The notes under the pieces were generated by a model. The model made no database searches. It saw only the letters and a program-made list of their open reading frames with translations, and was not told the origin of the DNA. From positions 780,565 through 844,564 of the forward strand of contig NZ_JRYR02000001.1 in assembly GCF_000807855.2 (NCBI RefSeq): a stretch of DNA of 64,000 nt, written 5' to 3'. This stretch comes from Flammeovirga pacifica. GTDB taxonomy: Bacteria > Bacteroidota > Bacteroidia > Cytophagales > Flammeovirgaceae. Below are positions 42,816-51,923 of the stretch, one piece after another. The translations under genes and the position numbers were made by a program. The first letter of the stretch is position 1; each line of letters starts with the position of its first letter.

Positions 42816-43619
42816 ATGCAGAAAAAGAATTTACTAAGCATATATTTTTTATTACTTACTCTATCAGCATTTTCTCAAGGGGTAGAATCTAATCCTATGA
42901 TTTTGAAATTGGGAGGATATGAAATGGTCTACAGTGAAGAGAAACCAGACGAAATTGAGTTTCCAATGAGTGATGTAGATATCATACCTCTTAGTGGTGA
43001 TAAAACTTTTGCTACTTTTAAATATCAATCCAACTCAAAACACCCTAATAACCAACAAATACTTCAAACATATTTTGATAAAGTAAGATCACTAAGAGGA
43101 AAACCTTTATATAAAGGAGATAATTTTGGTTCTTTTCAGATAAAATCTAACTCCAAAAAGTTTTGGTGTGTTATAGAAACTCACCAAGGAGGAGAGTCTT
43201 ATACTGTAACGATAATCGGGCAAGATAAAATTCAAGAGGCAGAAACAGCACAAGAGATGCTAGAATTATTGAAATCAAAAGGTACAATAGATTTGTATTT
43301 TCAGTTTTCAACGGGTTCTGCAACATTATCAAAAGCTTCTCAGCAGACGGTAGACGAATTAGCCAAGTTATTAAAGCGATATGCTCCTAAATTAAGACTT
43401 AGTATTGAAGGACATACCGATAATGTAGGTAGTGTGTCAGCAAACAAGAAACTTTCACTTAATAGAGCTATATCAGTGAAAAAACAATTGGTAAGACAAG
43501 GAATTGATCCAAGTAGATTAGAAACTGTAGGATGGGGTTCTGAAAGACCAATTGATACAAATGATACAGAAAAAGGAAGGACAAAAAACAGACGTGTTTC
43601 CATAAAAGCATTAAACTAG
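42816..43619 (+). CDS. OmpA family outer membrane protein
   Basis: A 267-residue exported protein: a signal peptide ending near AFSQ (about residue 21), a middle domain of about 110 residues of unknown type (LGGYEMVYSEEKPDE), and a C-terminal OmpA peptidoglycan-binding domain. The latter shows IDLYFQFSTGSATLSKAS, LSIEGHTDNVGS, LSLNRAISVKKQLV and VGWGSERPIDTNDTEKGRTKNRRV, with the Asp and Arg that hold diaminopimelate. It probably anchors the outer membrane to the cell wall. Confidence 0.9.
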   Translation: MQKKNLLSIYFLLLTLSAFSQGVESNPMILKLGGYEMVYSEEKPDEIEFPMSDVDIIPLSGDKTFATFKYQSNSKHPNNQQILQTYFDKVRSLRGKPLYKGDNFGSFQIKSNSKKFWCVIETHQGGESYTVTIIGQDKIQEAETAQEMLELLKSKGTIDLYFQFSTGSATLSKASQQTVDELAKLLKRYAPKLRLSIEGHTDNVGSVSANKKLSLNRAISVKKQLVRQGIDPSRLETVGWGSERPIDTNDTEKGRTKNRRVSIKALN

Positions 43620-43629
43620 ATATATTTAC

Positions 43630-43656
43630 AACCGACAAATTTTTGTCGGTTTTTTT
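43630..43656 (+). terminator. rho-independent terminator
   Basis: AACCGACAA and TTGTCGGTT form a perfect 9-base stem followed by six T, directly after the OmpA gene. Confidence 0.85.
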
Positions 43657-43664
43657 ATTACCAT

Positions 43665-44666
43665 ATGAGATACCTACTTTACACATTATTTTTATTGACT
43701 CTATCTTCTTGTATTCAAGAAAACAAAAGAAATACAGCATTTATTAAAGGAAGAGATGCTCTCAAACAAAAAGAGTATAAAACTGCTATAACACAACTTG
43801 AAATGTGCTTGTCTCATGATAGTACTTTTTCAGATGCATGGAATAATTTAGGAGTAGCTTATTACGCTACAGAAAATCTTCAAAAAGCAGAAGACGCCTA
43901 TAAAAATGCATTGATATACGATTCTTGTTTTATTGATGCTTATCATAATTTAGCTAATTTATATTATGATAAGAATAACTCAACGGAGGCCATCAATTAC
44001 CTTAATCTTGGTTTGGAATGTGATCCTTCTAATCACGATTTATTAATGAATAGAGCAACACTGTATCAAGATCAGGATGCTTATGATAATGCTTTAAAAG
44101 ATTTACATAAATTGAAATCATTCTCCACACAGAATGATGTTTTATATACCAATTTGGGATATACTTATTACAAGATAGATCAGTTAGATTCAGCTTTTCA
44201 TTATTCTTTGATGGCAATAGAAATTAACGAAAATAGGCATGAAGCCTATAATAATCTTGGGATGATATCAATGAAAAATAAATCCTTAGTAGAGGCATCA
44301 AAATATTTTAGTAAAGCAGTTTCTATGTCTTCTACTAATTCGTTGTATCGTTTTAATTTGGGAGAAGCTTGGTTTTTAAACAAAGAATTTGAAAAAGCGA
44401 AATCGGCTTTCAATATGGCGATCTATTATGATGAACGAAAATATCAAAATAATTCATTGGTATTTGCCAACTCAATTATACTTCATGATCAAAAATCGTC
44501 TGATAAAATATTAAATTCTTTAGGGAGTGATAGTGATAATTTCTTTTCAAAGACCTATGATCAACTAAAATTAGTAGGACATAAATCAACATTTTGTCAA
44601 TATTTGAATAGCATTAAAGAAAAAAACTATAAATTTGACGATCGTATTTATCAAAAATGTAAATAA
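43665..44666 (+). CDS. TPR-repeat lipoprotein
   Basis: A 333-residue lipoprotein (LTLSSC, lipidated Cys at residue 16) with at least six TPR repeats: KQKEYKTAITQLEMCLSHD, AWNNLGVAYYATENLQKAEDAYKNAL, AYHNLANLYYDKNNSTEAINYLNLG, YTNLGYTYYKIDQLDSAFHYSLMAI, AYNNLGMISMKNKSLVEASKYFSKA and YRFNLGEAWFLNKEFEKAKSAFNMA. These are helical scaffold repeats for protein contacts. The last 70 residues lack repeats. Its role is unknown, and no operon partner is close. Confidence 0.8.
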   Translation: MRYLLYTLFLLTLSSCIQENKRNTAFIKGRDALKQKEYKTAITQLEMCLSHDSTFSDAWNNLGVAYYATENLQKAEDAYKNALIYDSCFIDAYHNLANLYYDKNNSTEAINYLNLGLECDPSNHDLLMNRATLYQDQDAYDNALKDLHKLKSFSTQNDVLYTNLGYTYYKIDQLDSAFHYSLMAIEINENRHEAYNNLGMISMKNKSLVEASKYFSKAVSMSSTNSLYRFNLGEAWFLNKEFEKAKSAFNMAIYYDERKYQNNSLVFANSIILHDQKSSDKILNSLGSDSDNFFSKTYDQLKLVGHKSTFCQYLNSIKEKNYKFDDRIYQKCK

Positions 44667-44757
44667 GTTTATACATTTAGAGATGAATAGAGTTTGAATA
44701 AGATTTCAAATCTGAAATATTTCCTCAAACGCTAACAAAAACTGAAATTACAACCAT

Positions 44758-45534
44758 ATGGATTATAAAAATCTTCTTTTAGAAAAAAATGAAGGTTTGC
44801 TTGTTGTCACAATCAACAGAGAAAGTAAGCTTAACGCACTTAATGGAACAACATTAGAAGAGTTGAAGAGTGCTTTTGAAATGGCCTATGACGATGAAGA
44901 CATTAGAGCGGTAATCATTACTGGAAAAGGAGAAAAAGCTTTCGTAGCAGGTGCAGATATATCTGAATTTAAAGATTTAAATGAACTAAATGCTAGGAAA
45001 TTCTCTGAAGAAGGTCAAGAGATCTTTAATGGTATCGAATCTTGTCCTAAACCTGTCATTGCAGCTGTTAATGGTTTTGCCCTCGGTGGAGGTTGTGAAC
45101 TTGCTATGGCTTGTCATATACGAGTAGCTTCTGATAATGCTAAATTTGGTTTACCTGAGGTTTCTCTAGGAATTATTCCTGGTTACGGGGGAACACAACG
45201 TTTACCACAGATAGTAGGTAAGGGAATTGCTAATGAAATGATCTTTACTGGTGAAATGATTTCTGCGCAAAGAGGTCATGAAGTAGGTTTGGTTAATCAC
45301 GTAGTTCCACAAGCAGAGTTAATGGATAAAGCTAAATCTTTAGCAAATAAGATTTTAGCTAAAGCACCAATTGCTATCTCACATGCTATTGATTGTGTAA
45401 ATGCCTCATATACTAATACAGCAGGGTATCAATCAGAAGCCAATGCTTTTGCAAGTGCAATTAAAACAGAAGACTTTACAGAAGGAACTTCTGCATTTTT
45501 AGAAAAAAGAAAGCCTGATTTCCAAGGTAAATAA
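44758..45534 (+). CDS. enoyl-CoA hydratase/isomerase
   Basis: A 258-residue crotonase-fold enzyme. It hydrates trans-2-enoyl-CoA in fatty acid breakdown or related short-chain CoA reactions. The oxyanion hole residues (AFVAGADISEF; ALGGGCELAMACHI) and both catalytic Glu positions of classical hydratases (Glu in GGCELAM and Glu in FGLPEVSLGIIPGYGGTQRL) are present, so hydratase activity is likely. Cytoplasmic, no partner genes of beta-oxidation adjacent. It ends in its own terminator. Confidence 0.9.
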   Translation: MDYKNLLLEKNEGLLVVTINRESKLNALNGTTLEELKSAFEMAYDDEDIRAVIITGKGEKAFVAGADISEFKDLNELNARKFSEEGQEIFNGIESCPKPVIAAVNGFALGGGCELAMACHIRVASDNAKFGLPEVSLGIIPGYGGTQRLPQIVGKGIANEMIFTGEMISAQRGHEVGLVNHVVPQAELMDKAKSLANKILAKAPIAISHAIDCVNASYTNTAGYQSEANAFASAIKTEDFTEGTSAFLEKRKPDFQGK

Positions 45535-45554
45535 TTATTTATAAATTGATTTAG

Positions 45555-45592
45555 ACCTCTTTGTACTTCATTTAAAGTGCAAAGAGGTTTTT
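45555..45592 (+). terminator. rho-independent terminator
   Basis: ACCTCTTTGTAC pairs with GTGCAAAGAGGT, followed by a T-run. It overlaps an in-frame GTG at 45577, which argues that the flippase gene starts downstream at 45604. Confidence 0.8.
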
Positions 45593-45603
45593 CTATTCAT
45601 ATA

Positions 45604-47103
45604 ATGTTTAAAAAATTATTATCTGATACTATTATTTATGGACTAACAACAATCTTAATGAGGTTGATTAATTATTTGTTAGTTCCTATTCATACTAAAG
45701 TTTTTGATGTAGAAGATTTTGGTATCTTATCTTTATTTTATTCTTATGCTGTAGTGTTTAACGTAGTCTATACTTATGGTATGGAAACTACTTACTTTAG
45801 GTTTGCCACGAAACATAAAGACAAAAAAGAAAAGGTATTCTCTCAGATTTTATCATCTGTAATCATCACTTCATTAATTTTCTCTGGGATTTTATGGGCA
45901 AGTACACCTTACATTTCAGAGTATCTAAATTACGAAAACTCCTCATCATTTGTTAAGATATTTGCTACTCTTTTTGCAGTGGATGCAATTCTTGCCATTC
46001 CTTTTGCAAGTCTTAGAGTAGAAGGGAAAGCAAAAAGATTTGCCGCCTTAAAAATCATTGAGGTGTTTTTAACAGTAGGATTAAATTATTTATTCCTTGT
46101 TACCTTTCACGATTTATACCAAACAGCTGAAGCGGGGAGTTTTCTTACAAAATTCTATGACCCAAGTTTTGGTCTAGGATATTCATTTGTTGCTAACCTA
46201 ATATCAAAATCGATTATTTTAGTTTTACTATCGGATAAGTTACTCAAAGTAAAATTACAATGGTCTTGGAAAGCGATGAAACCTTATTACAAATATGGTT
46301 TTCCTTTACTTTTTTCAGGATTAGCCTTTGCAGTAAATGAGGTTTTTGATAGAATATTGATTCCAATATTATTACCTGATGACTTTTATTCATATGGTAA
46401 TGCTGAATACGCATTAGGTGTTTATTCTGCGTGTTATAAATTATCAATATTTGTCACATTTACAGTGCAGGCATATAAATACGCTGCAGAACCGTTTTTT
46501 TTTAATCAAGCTGAATCCAAAGAATCTCCTAGAGTTTTTGCCAAAGTGATGTATTACTTTGTCATAGTATTAATGCTTATGGTAGTAGGTGTTACAGCCA
46601 ACTTAAATTGGTTAGCTTCGATATTTATTAGAAACAAAGAATATTTAATTGGATTGCCAGTAGTACCAATATTACTTATGGCAAATATATTTTTAGGAAT
46701 GTATTATAACCTGTCAGTTTGGTTTAAAGTGACGGATAATACAAATTATGGTGCAATGATTAGTTTTGTAGGTGCGGCAATCACACTTTCATTAAACTTT
46801 TTATTGATACCACTATTAGGATTTTATGGAAGTGCCGTTGCTACATTCATTTGTTACTTTACAATGATGCTTTTGGCCTATCTATTAGGAAATAAGTACT
46901 ATCCCATCCCATATAATGTAAAAATGATCTCTTTTTATTTGATATTGGGTGGTGCATTTTTAGTTTTGTTCTTCCAACTGCCAAAACAAGATTTTTGGCC
47001 GCAATTGATTACTCAAAATGTATTGTTTATCGTATTTTCACTAATTATTGTAATCATTGAAAGAAATTTTTTTATTAAGATTCTAGGTAATCGAAAGAAG
47101 TAG
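45604..47103 (+). CDS. polysaccharide flippase (Wzx/MATE-like)
   Basis: From ATG 45604 the protein has 499 residues and about 14 membrane helices, with the family start [33 protein letters not shown]. Such oligosaccharide flippases of the MOP superfamily carry lipid-linked sugar chains across the inner membrane for polysaccharide assembly. The upstream GTG at 45577 lies in a terminator and is rejected as a start. Eight bases separate it from dut, so the flippase, dut and the nucleotidyltransferase gene form an operon. Confidence 0.85.
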   Translation: MFKKLLSDTIIYGLTTILMRLINYLLVPIHTKVFDVEDFGILSLFYSYAVVFNVVYTYGMETTYFRFATKHKDKKEKVFSQILSSVIITSLIFSGILWASTPYISEYLNYENSSSFVKIFATLFAVDAILAIPFASLRVEGKAKRFAALKIIEVFLTVGLNYLFLVTFHDLYQTAEAGSFLTKFYDPSFGLGYSFVANLISKSIILVLLSDKLLKVKLQWSWKAMKPYYKYGFPLLFSGLAFAVNEVFDRILIPILLPDDFYSYGNAEYALGVYSACYKLSIFVTFTVQAYKYAAEPFFFNQAESKESPRVFAKVMYYFVIVLMLMVVGVTANLNWLASIFIRNKEYLIGLPVVPILLMANIFLGMYYNLSVWFKVTDNTNYGAMISFVGAAITLSLNFLLIPLLGFYGSAVATFICYFTMMLLAYLLGNKYYPIPYNVKMISFYLILGGAFLVLFFQLPKQDFWPQLITQNVLFIVFSLIIVIIERNFFIKILGNRKK

Positions 47104-47111
47104 TTATTAAC

Positions 47112-47546
47112 ATGAAAATTAAAGTAATAAATAAAGGGCATCATTCATTGCCAGAATACCAAACAGTTGCTTCAGCTGGTTTGGATTTACGTGCTGTATT
47201 AAATGAATCGATCATCCTTAATCCTCTAGAAAGAAAATTAATTCCAACAGGTCTTTTTATTGAATTGCCCGTTGGATATGAGGCTCAAGTACGACCAAGA
47301 AGCGGTTTGGCATTCAAATATGGTTTAACTGTTTTAAATTCCCCTGGTACTATTGATGCTGATTATAGAGGTGAAGTAAAAGTACTTTTAGTAAACCTAT
47401 CTAACGAACCTTTTGAAATTAAAGATGGAGAAAGAGTTGCTCAGATGGTAGTGGCTAAACACGAACAAGTTGAGTGGGAAGCAGTAGATGAATTGTCAGA
47501 TACTGATAGAGGTGCTGGCGGATATGGAAGTACTGGAAAAAAATAA
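47112..47546 (+). CDS. dut: dUTP diphosphatase
   Basis: 144 residues, the usual length of trimeric dUTPase, which hydrolyses dUTP to dUMP and diphosphate to keep uracil out of DNA. Motifs in order: AGLDLRA (1), [14 protein letters not shown] (2), [13 protein letters not shown] (3), ERVAQMVV (4) and [10 protein letters not shown] at the C-terminus (5). All five family motifs are intact. It is translated between the flippase and sugar nucleotidyltransferase genes with gaps of 8 and 19 bases. Confidence 0.97.
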   Translation: MKIKVINKGHHSLPEYQTVASAGLDLRAVLNESIILNPLERKLIPTGLFIELPVGYEAQVRPRSGLAFKYGLTVLNSPGTIDADYRGEVKVLLVNLSNEPFEIKDGERVAQMVVAKHEQVEWEAVDELSDTDRGAGGYGSTGKK

Positions 47547-47565
47547 CAAAAAAATATTTAATAAT

Positions 47566-48570
47566 ATGAAAATTATTGTACCAATGGCAGGTCGTGGTTC
47601 AAGACTACGTCCTCATACTCTTACAACTCCAAAACCATTAGTAAAAATTGCTGGTAAGCCAATCGTTCACAGATTAGTAGAAGATTTAGCAGCAATGTCT
47701 GATGAAAAATTAGATGAAATTGCTTTCGTTATTGGTGATTTTGGTGAAATTGTTGAAAAAGAATTAATTGGTATTGCTGAGTCATTAGGAGCGAAAGGTA
47801 CTATTTATTATCAAGATGAACCACTAGGAACGGCACATGCCATTCTTTGTGCAGGAGATAGTATGGACGGTAACATTATCGTTGCTTTTGCAGATACCTT
47901 ATTTAAAGCAGATTTCTCTATTGATAAGTTTGAAGACGGTATTATTTATACACAAAAGGTAGAAGACCCTTCTGCTTTTGGTGTCGTAAAACTTAATAAC
48001 GATGGGTTTATTACAGACTTTGTAGAAAAACCTCAAGAGTTTGTTTCAGATCAAGCGATTATTGGTATTTATTATTTTAAAGAAGGGGAGCGCTTAAAAG
48101 CTGAACTTCAATATTTAGTAGATAACAAAATCATGAACGATGGCGAATATCAGTTAACTGGAGCTTTAGAGAATTTGAAAGCAAAAGGAGCTAGATTAAA
48201 GCCAGGTACGGTAGAAGAATGGTTAGACTGTGGTAATAAAGATGCCATTGTAAATACTAATCAGAGATATCTTACCTATATCGAAGATCAAGAATTAGTA
48301 CATGATTCTGCAGAAATGGATAATGTAGTTTTAATCAGCCCTGTTTATGTAGGAGCAAACGTTAAGATTAAAAATGCAGTAGTTGGTCCTTATGTATCTG
48401 TAGGGTCTGACACTATTATTGAGAATTCTGTTGTGCAAAATTCGATTGTTCAAGAATACTCAGATATTAGAAAAGTTAATATAGAAAACTCTGTGGTAGG
48501 TAACCATGTTGTCTACAGAGGGCGATCAAAAGATTTAAGTATTGGTGATTTTACATCAGTAAAAGAATAA
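47566..48570 (+). CDS. sugar-phosphate nucleotidyltransferase
   Basis: ATG 47566 is chosen over an earlier in-frame codon because the conserved start MKIIVPMAGRGSRLRPHT follows at once. The 334-residue enzyme has an N-terminal nucleotidyltransferase domain (GRGSRLRPHTLTTPKPLVKIAGKPIV, then YYQDEPLGTAHAILCAGD) and a C-terminal left-handed beta-helix (VLISPVYVGANVKIKNAVVGPYVSV). It makes an NDP-sugar such as dTDP-glucose or GDP-mannose; which one cannot be decided by eye. The flippase upstream fits a role in surface polysaccharide synthesis. A terminator follows. Confidence 0.85.
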   Translation: MKIIVPMAGRGSRLRPHTLTTPKPLVKIAGKPIVHRLVEDLAAMSDEKLDEIAFVIGDFGEIVEKELIGIAESLGAKGTIYYQDEPLGTAHAILCAGDSMDGNIIVAFADTLFKADFSIDKFEDGIIYTQKVEDPSAFGVVKLNNDGFITDFVEKPQEFVSDQAIIGIYYFKEGERLKAELQYLVDNKIMNDGEYQLTGALENLKAKGARLKPGTVEEWLDCGNKDAIVNTNQRYLTYIEDQELVHDSAEMDNVVLISPVYVGANVKIKNAVVGPYVSVGSDTIIENSVVQNSIVQEYSDIRKVNIENSVVGNHVVYRGRSKDLSIGDFTSVKE

Positions 48571-48590
48571 TATTTATCTTATTATATACT

Positions 48591-48626
48591 AAAACAGCGT
48601 ATAAATTAACATACGCTGTTTTTTTC
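48591..48626 (+). terminator. rho-independent terminator
   Basis: ACAGCGTAT and ATACGCTGT form a perfect 9-base stem with flanking A and T tracts, ending the flippase-dut-nucleotidyltransferase operon. Confidence 0.85.
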
Positions 48627-48763
48627 ATTTAGTAATTTTGTAGATTTAAGTAAGATTTAAATTATCTTTATTGATATACTCTTATATTAGTAAGGTATAA
48701 TTTGACATCCACCTGTATTTTCAGGTGATAACGGATACTAGATTTTTTGGGATATCAAGAAAT

Positions 48764-50530
48764 ATGAAAAAATACTCTTTTAGCTTATATACATTTATTG
48801 TTGTGTTTCTTCTTGGATTATTATCGTGTGATGTAGCTTTTGCACAAAAGAAGAAAAAGAAAAGAAAAAAGAAGGCTAAAGATACCATGGTGGTTTCTAT
48901 TGAAGAGCCCTCTAAAAAAGATTTAAGAAAAGCTGAAGAGTTATTTGTTTATGCAGTAAACGAATACTTATTAGAGGAATACAATCAAGCTATTGAACTT
49001 CTTGATAAATGTAATAAGCTTAATCCTAAAGATGATGGTATTAAATACCAAACAGCTTTAGCTTATAATAAACTTCAGATTTATCAAAAGTCCAATCAGT
49101 ATGCTAAAAGAGCTTTAGAATTAGATCCTGATAATAAATACTACTATAAATTAGTGGCTCAAAACTTTGAGATGCTTTCTCTTTACAAAGATGCACTTGG
49201 TGTTTTGGAGAAGCAAATTGAAGTAACAGGAGACGATGAAGAAGCATATTTTCAAATTGCAATGTTGTACCTTCAAATGGGAGCCCCAAGAAGTGCCATT
49301 GAATATTTTGATATTGGTGAAGAGAAATATGGTATTAATGATGTCATCGTTAGACAAAAGCAAAGAATTTATATTCGTTTAGGAGATCTTGATGCTGCTT
49401 TAAACGAAGGTGAAAAACTTATTAATGCTTACCCTGATGAGTTAGAATTTAAATACTCTCAAGTGCGTCTTCTTCTTGGAAATAATAAAACAGATGAAGC
49501 TGTAGAAATTTTAGAGCCAATATTAAAGAACCATCCTAACGAGGGGACAGTTCACTTTTTATTAGCGAATATTTATAGAAATAGAGGGGAGTCAGAAAAA
49601 TATTATGAGGAATTAAAAGTAGCATTCAGTTGTGATGATACTTTAACAGATGAATCTTATAATATATTGAATGGTTATCTTCAGTTTACTTACAATGATA
49701 AAAAACGTCAGGAAGCGGAAGAGTTAATCAATATTGCTTTGGAGTCACATCCTAATGATGATAGAATTCTATCATTAAATGCTGATTTCTTAGTCTCTCA
49801 GAAACAATACGATCCTGCAAGAACATTCTATTTGAAATCACTTAAAAAAAATCCGAATAATTTTAAGTTATGGAAACAGGTGATTTCAATTGATTGGGAA
49901 TTACAGCAATTTGATTCAGTAGAAGTACATTCAGATTTAGCCATTGAATATTTCCCTAATCAGCCAATTTTATATTTATATAGTGGTACAGCTAAAATAA
50001 GTAAAGAAGATTATGAAGAAGCTGTTGTTATGTTTAACCAAGGTTTAACTGTAGTGGTTGATCCGAGCTTAAAAACAGATTTTAATGCTCAACTTGGAGA
50101 CGCTTATTATAAATTGGATGAAGTTCAAAAAGCATTTAATAAATATGATGAGGTATTGAAAGTAGATCCAGTAAATGTCTACGTTCTTAATAATTATGCA
50201 TATTTCTTATCCTTAAGAAAGGAGAAGCTAGAAAAAGCAGAAGAAATGTCTCATCAAACGATTTTAGCCGAACCTGAAAATGATACCTTCCTAGATACTT
50301 ACGGATGGGTACTTTTTGTCAAGGGCGATTACGAAAAATCAGCAATACATCTTAAAAAGGCTGCAGATATTTCTCAGTCAGCCACTGTAATAGAACATTA
50401 TGGAGATGTTCTTTACAAACTAGGAAAGGTGGATGAAGCTGTAGATCAATGGAAAAAAGCAAAAGAAATTGGTGGTGAAGTTTCCGATCATTTAGAGGAA
50501 AAGATCAACCAAAAGAAATATGTAGAATAG
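48764..50530 (+). CDS. TPR-repeat exported protein
   Basis: ATG 48764 is preferred to an in-frame GTG at 48725, since a signal peptide follows at once (FIVVFLLGLLSCDVAFAQ). After it comes a very basic linker (KKKKKRKKKAK) and then at least ten TPR-like repeats (for example YQTALAYNKLQIYQKSNQYAKRAL, YFQIAMLYLQMGAPRSAIEYF and LNNYAYFLSLRKEKLEKAEE) across the remaining 540 residues. It is probably an outer-membrane or periplasmic assembly scaffold. No enzymatic motif. It converges on the next gene with a terminator between. Confidence 0.8.
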   Translation: MKKYSFSLYTFIVVFLLGLLSCDVAFAQKKKKKRKKKAKDTMVVSIEEPSKKDLRKAEELFVYAVNEYLLEEYNQAIELLDKCNKLNPKDDGIKYQTALAYNKLQIYQKSNQYAKRALELDPDNKYYYKLVAQNFEMLSLYKDALGVLEKQIEVTGDDEEAYFQIAMLYLQMGAPRSAIEYFDIGEEKYGINDVIVRQKQRIYIRLGDLDAALNEGEKLINAYPDELEFKYSQVRLLLGNNKTDEAVEILEPILKNHPNEGTVHFLLANIYRNRGESEKYYEELKVAFSCDDTLTDESYNILNGYLQFTYNDKKRQEAEELINIALESHPNDDRILSLNADFLVSQKQYDPARTFYLKSLKKNPNNFKLWKQVISIDWELQQFDSVEVHSDLAIEYFPNQPILYLYSGTAKISKEDYEEAVVMFNQGLTVVVDPSLKTDFNAQLGDAYYKLDEVQKAFNKYDEVLKVDPVNVYVLNNYAYFLSLRKEKLEKAEEMSHQTILAEPENDTFLDTYGWVLFVKGDYEKSAIHLKKAADISQSATVIEHYGDVLYKLGKVDEAVDQWKKAKEIGGEVSDHLEEKINQKKYVE

Positions 50531-50531
50531 G

Positions 50532-50560
50532 AAAAAGAGATGTGAAAGCATCTCTTTTTT
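50532..50560 (+). terminator. rho-independent terminator
   Basis: AAAAAGAGATG pairs with CATCTCTTTTT around a TGAAAG loop; the T-run touches the stop of the convergent gene. Confidence 0.8.
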
Positions 50561-51600
50561 TATTCATCATCATACGGATCATCTTCATCAGTAAATTGTT
50601 CTTCATGGTTTCCTGATTCTCCAGTTGAGGTATTCTGAGATGTAGTATTAAATGTCTGTAGTAACTCTGGGTTTAGCTTTTCTTTTTCAGCTAAGTATTT
50701 CAATATTTTAATTGTTGGGTAATAATTACTACAGCCCTCTAAAGATTTTTGAAAATACCTTTTCGCAAGATTTAGATTATTGGCATGTAAATAAGTGATA
50801 GCTAAATTATAATGCAATGCAGGGAAATAGGGTAGTCGCATCTGCATTTTAGTATATAAATCAGCTGCTTCTTTAATTTCTCCACATCTGCTCGAAAAAT
50901 TAGCTTCAGCAAGTTCGGTGAAATCAGGATGATGTCCTTCATTCGCTTTATACCATTCCATAAACGTTCCGGGAACTCCAATAAAAAACATGAAGTTTTT
51001 TAAGAAATTCTTGTGGAAAAATTCGATGCCTAAATTATCACCACCATAAGAAGAGGTCGTTTTCCAATAGAATTTCTTTTTCCAATAGTAATATTGATAT
51101 TGTTTTCGTTTTCGTAAACGATCATAGTATCCAGTTTCTGGACAAATATCAAATTCTTCTCCATTAGAAATTAGTAAACCATGTTTGTCGCTTATAGAAT
51201 TACATTCTTCACAATATTGATATTGAGTTTCTAATTGATTATCCCAATCAATAGGGTTGTCACAATGCCCACAAATTCTTTTTTTCTTTGCATTTCTTGT
51301 TTGGAAAATATCAAATGCTAACTTTATATCTTTAATCATATCAGAAGAGATAACCAAACAGTTATTTTTCTGTATTATCCATTCAGATGTGGTTTTACCT
51401 ACTAAAGGGTAATTAACAAATGTGATTACAAGATAACCCTTATAGTAATTTATGCGTAAAATATCATGATATGTGATTAACTCATTGTTTAACGTAATCC
51501 CTTGTTCATTCACATTACCAAGCTTGGGTATTAAGAAATTTCTTTTTCTTTTCTCATTGTATGTTCTGAAAGAAAATGCAAATGGAGTTAATTCATTCAT
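50560..51600 (-). CDS. hypothetical protein with zinc-ribbon-like Cys pairs and TPR
   Basis: A 346-residue protein without signal peptide. An N-terminal beta-rich region (about 1-105) is followed by CGHCDNPIDWDNQ and CEECNS, two C-x2-C pairs about 25 residues apart, suggesting a zinc ribbon. Then comes an aromatic stretch (YQYYYWKKKFYWK), and a TPR-like segment (ALHYNLAITYLHANNLNLAKRYFQKSLEG) at about residues 262-290. The C-terminal tail is acidic (EEQFTDEDDPYDDE). Family not recognised. It is divergent from the ftsH region. Confidence 0.65.
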   Translation of the reverse strand: MNELTPFAFSFRTYNEKRKRNFLIPKLGNVNEQGITLNNELITYHDILRINYYKGYLVITFVNYPLVGKTTSEWIIQKNNCLVISSDMIKDIKLAFDIFQTRNAKKKRICGHCDNPIDWDNQLETQYQYCEECNSISDKHGLLISNGEEFDICPETGYYDRLRKRKQYQYYYWKKKFYWKTTSSYGGDNLGIEFFHKNFLKNFMFFIGVPGTFMEWYKANEGHHPDFTELAEANFSSRCGEIKEAADLYTKMQMRLPYFPALHYNLAITYLHANNLNLAKRYFQKSLEGCSNYYPTIKILKYLAEKEKLNPELLQTFNTTSQNTSTGESGNHEEQFTDEDDPYDDE

Positions 51601-51923
51601 AAAACTTAAAAATCATTTTAATATGATTGTTCTTTGCAAAAAAATATTGGTTTGATATAAACTTTTAATATTTTTGCATTACGAAAGATATAAAAAATCA
51701 AAAGATATATACAACGTAGAGATACGTTTTAAAGATAATTAATTTGACACTAGTAGAAAACCTGTCGCTCATGGCGTCAGGCTTTTTTATTTTCAAAATT
51801 TCTATTTAATTTCCCATAATAAAGTAGATGTCGGGATTCAAATTTGATAAATGTCTCACAAATCATAACAGACGACTACATTTCACTATGTGCCGATTGT
51901 ATCAACTATAACTCATCCGTTTA
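51601..51923. other. 323-base spacer between divergent genes, with orphan hairpin
   Basis: No protein-coding gene seen. It must hold the promoters of the minus-strand hypothetical gene and of ftsH. At 51761-51788 lies CCTGTCG / CGTCAGG (one mismatch) followed by six T, a terminator-like hairpin on the plus strand with no gene in front of it. A small RNA of about 100 bases could end there; this is speculative. Confidence 0.4.
51761..51788 (+). terminator. orphan terminator-like hairpin
   Basis: CCTGTCG and CGTCAGG around a CTCATGG loop, then GC and six T. No upstream plus-strand gene exists within 1.2 kb, so it would end a non-coding transcript or attenuate ftsH transcription. Confidence 0.45.

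Noticed and set aside
45577-45603. GTG start for the flippase gene
   Set aside because: It falls within the stem of a strong terminator; ATG 45604 starts a normal flippase N-terminus.
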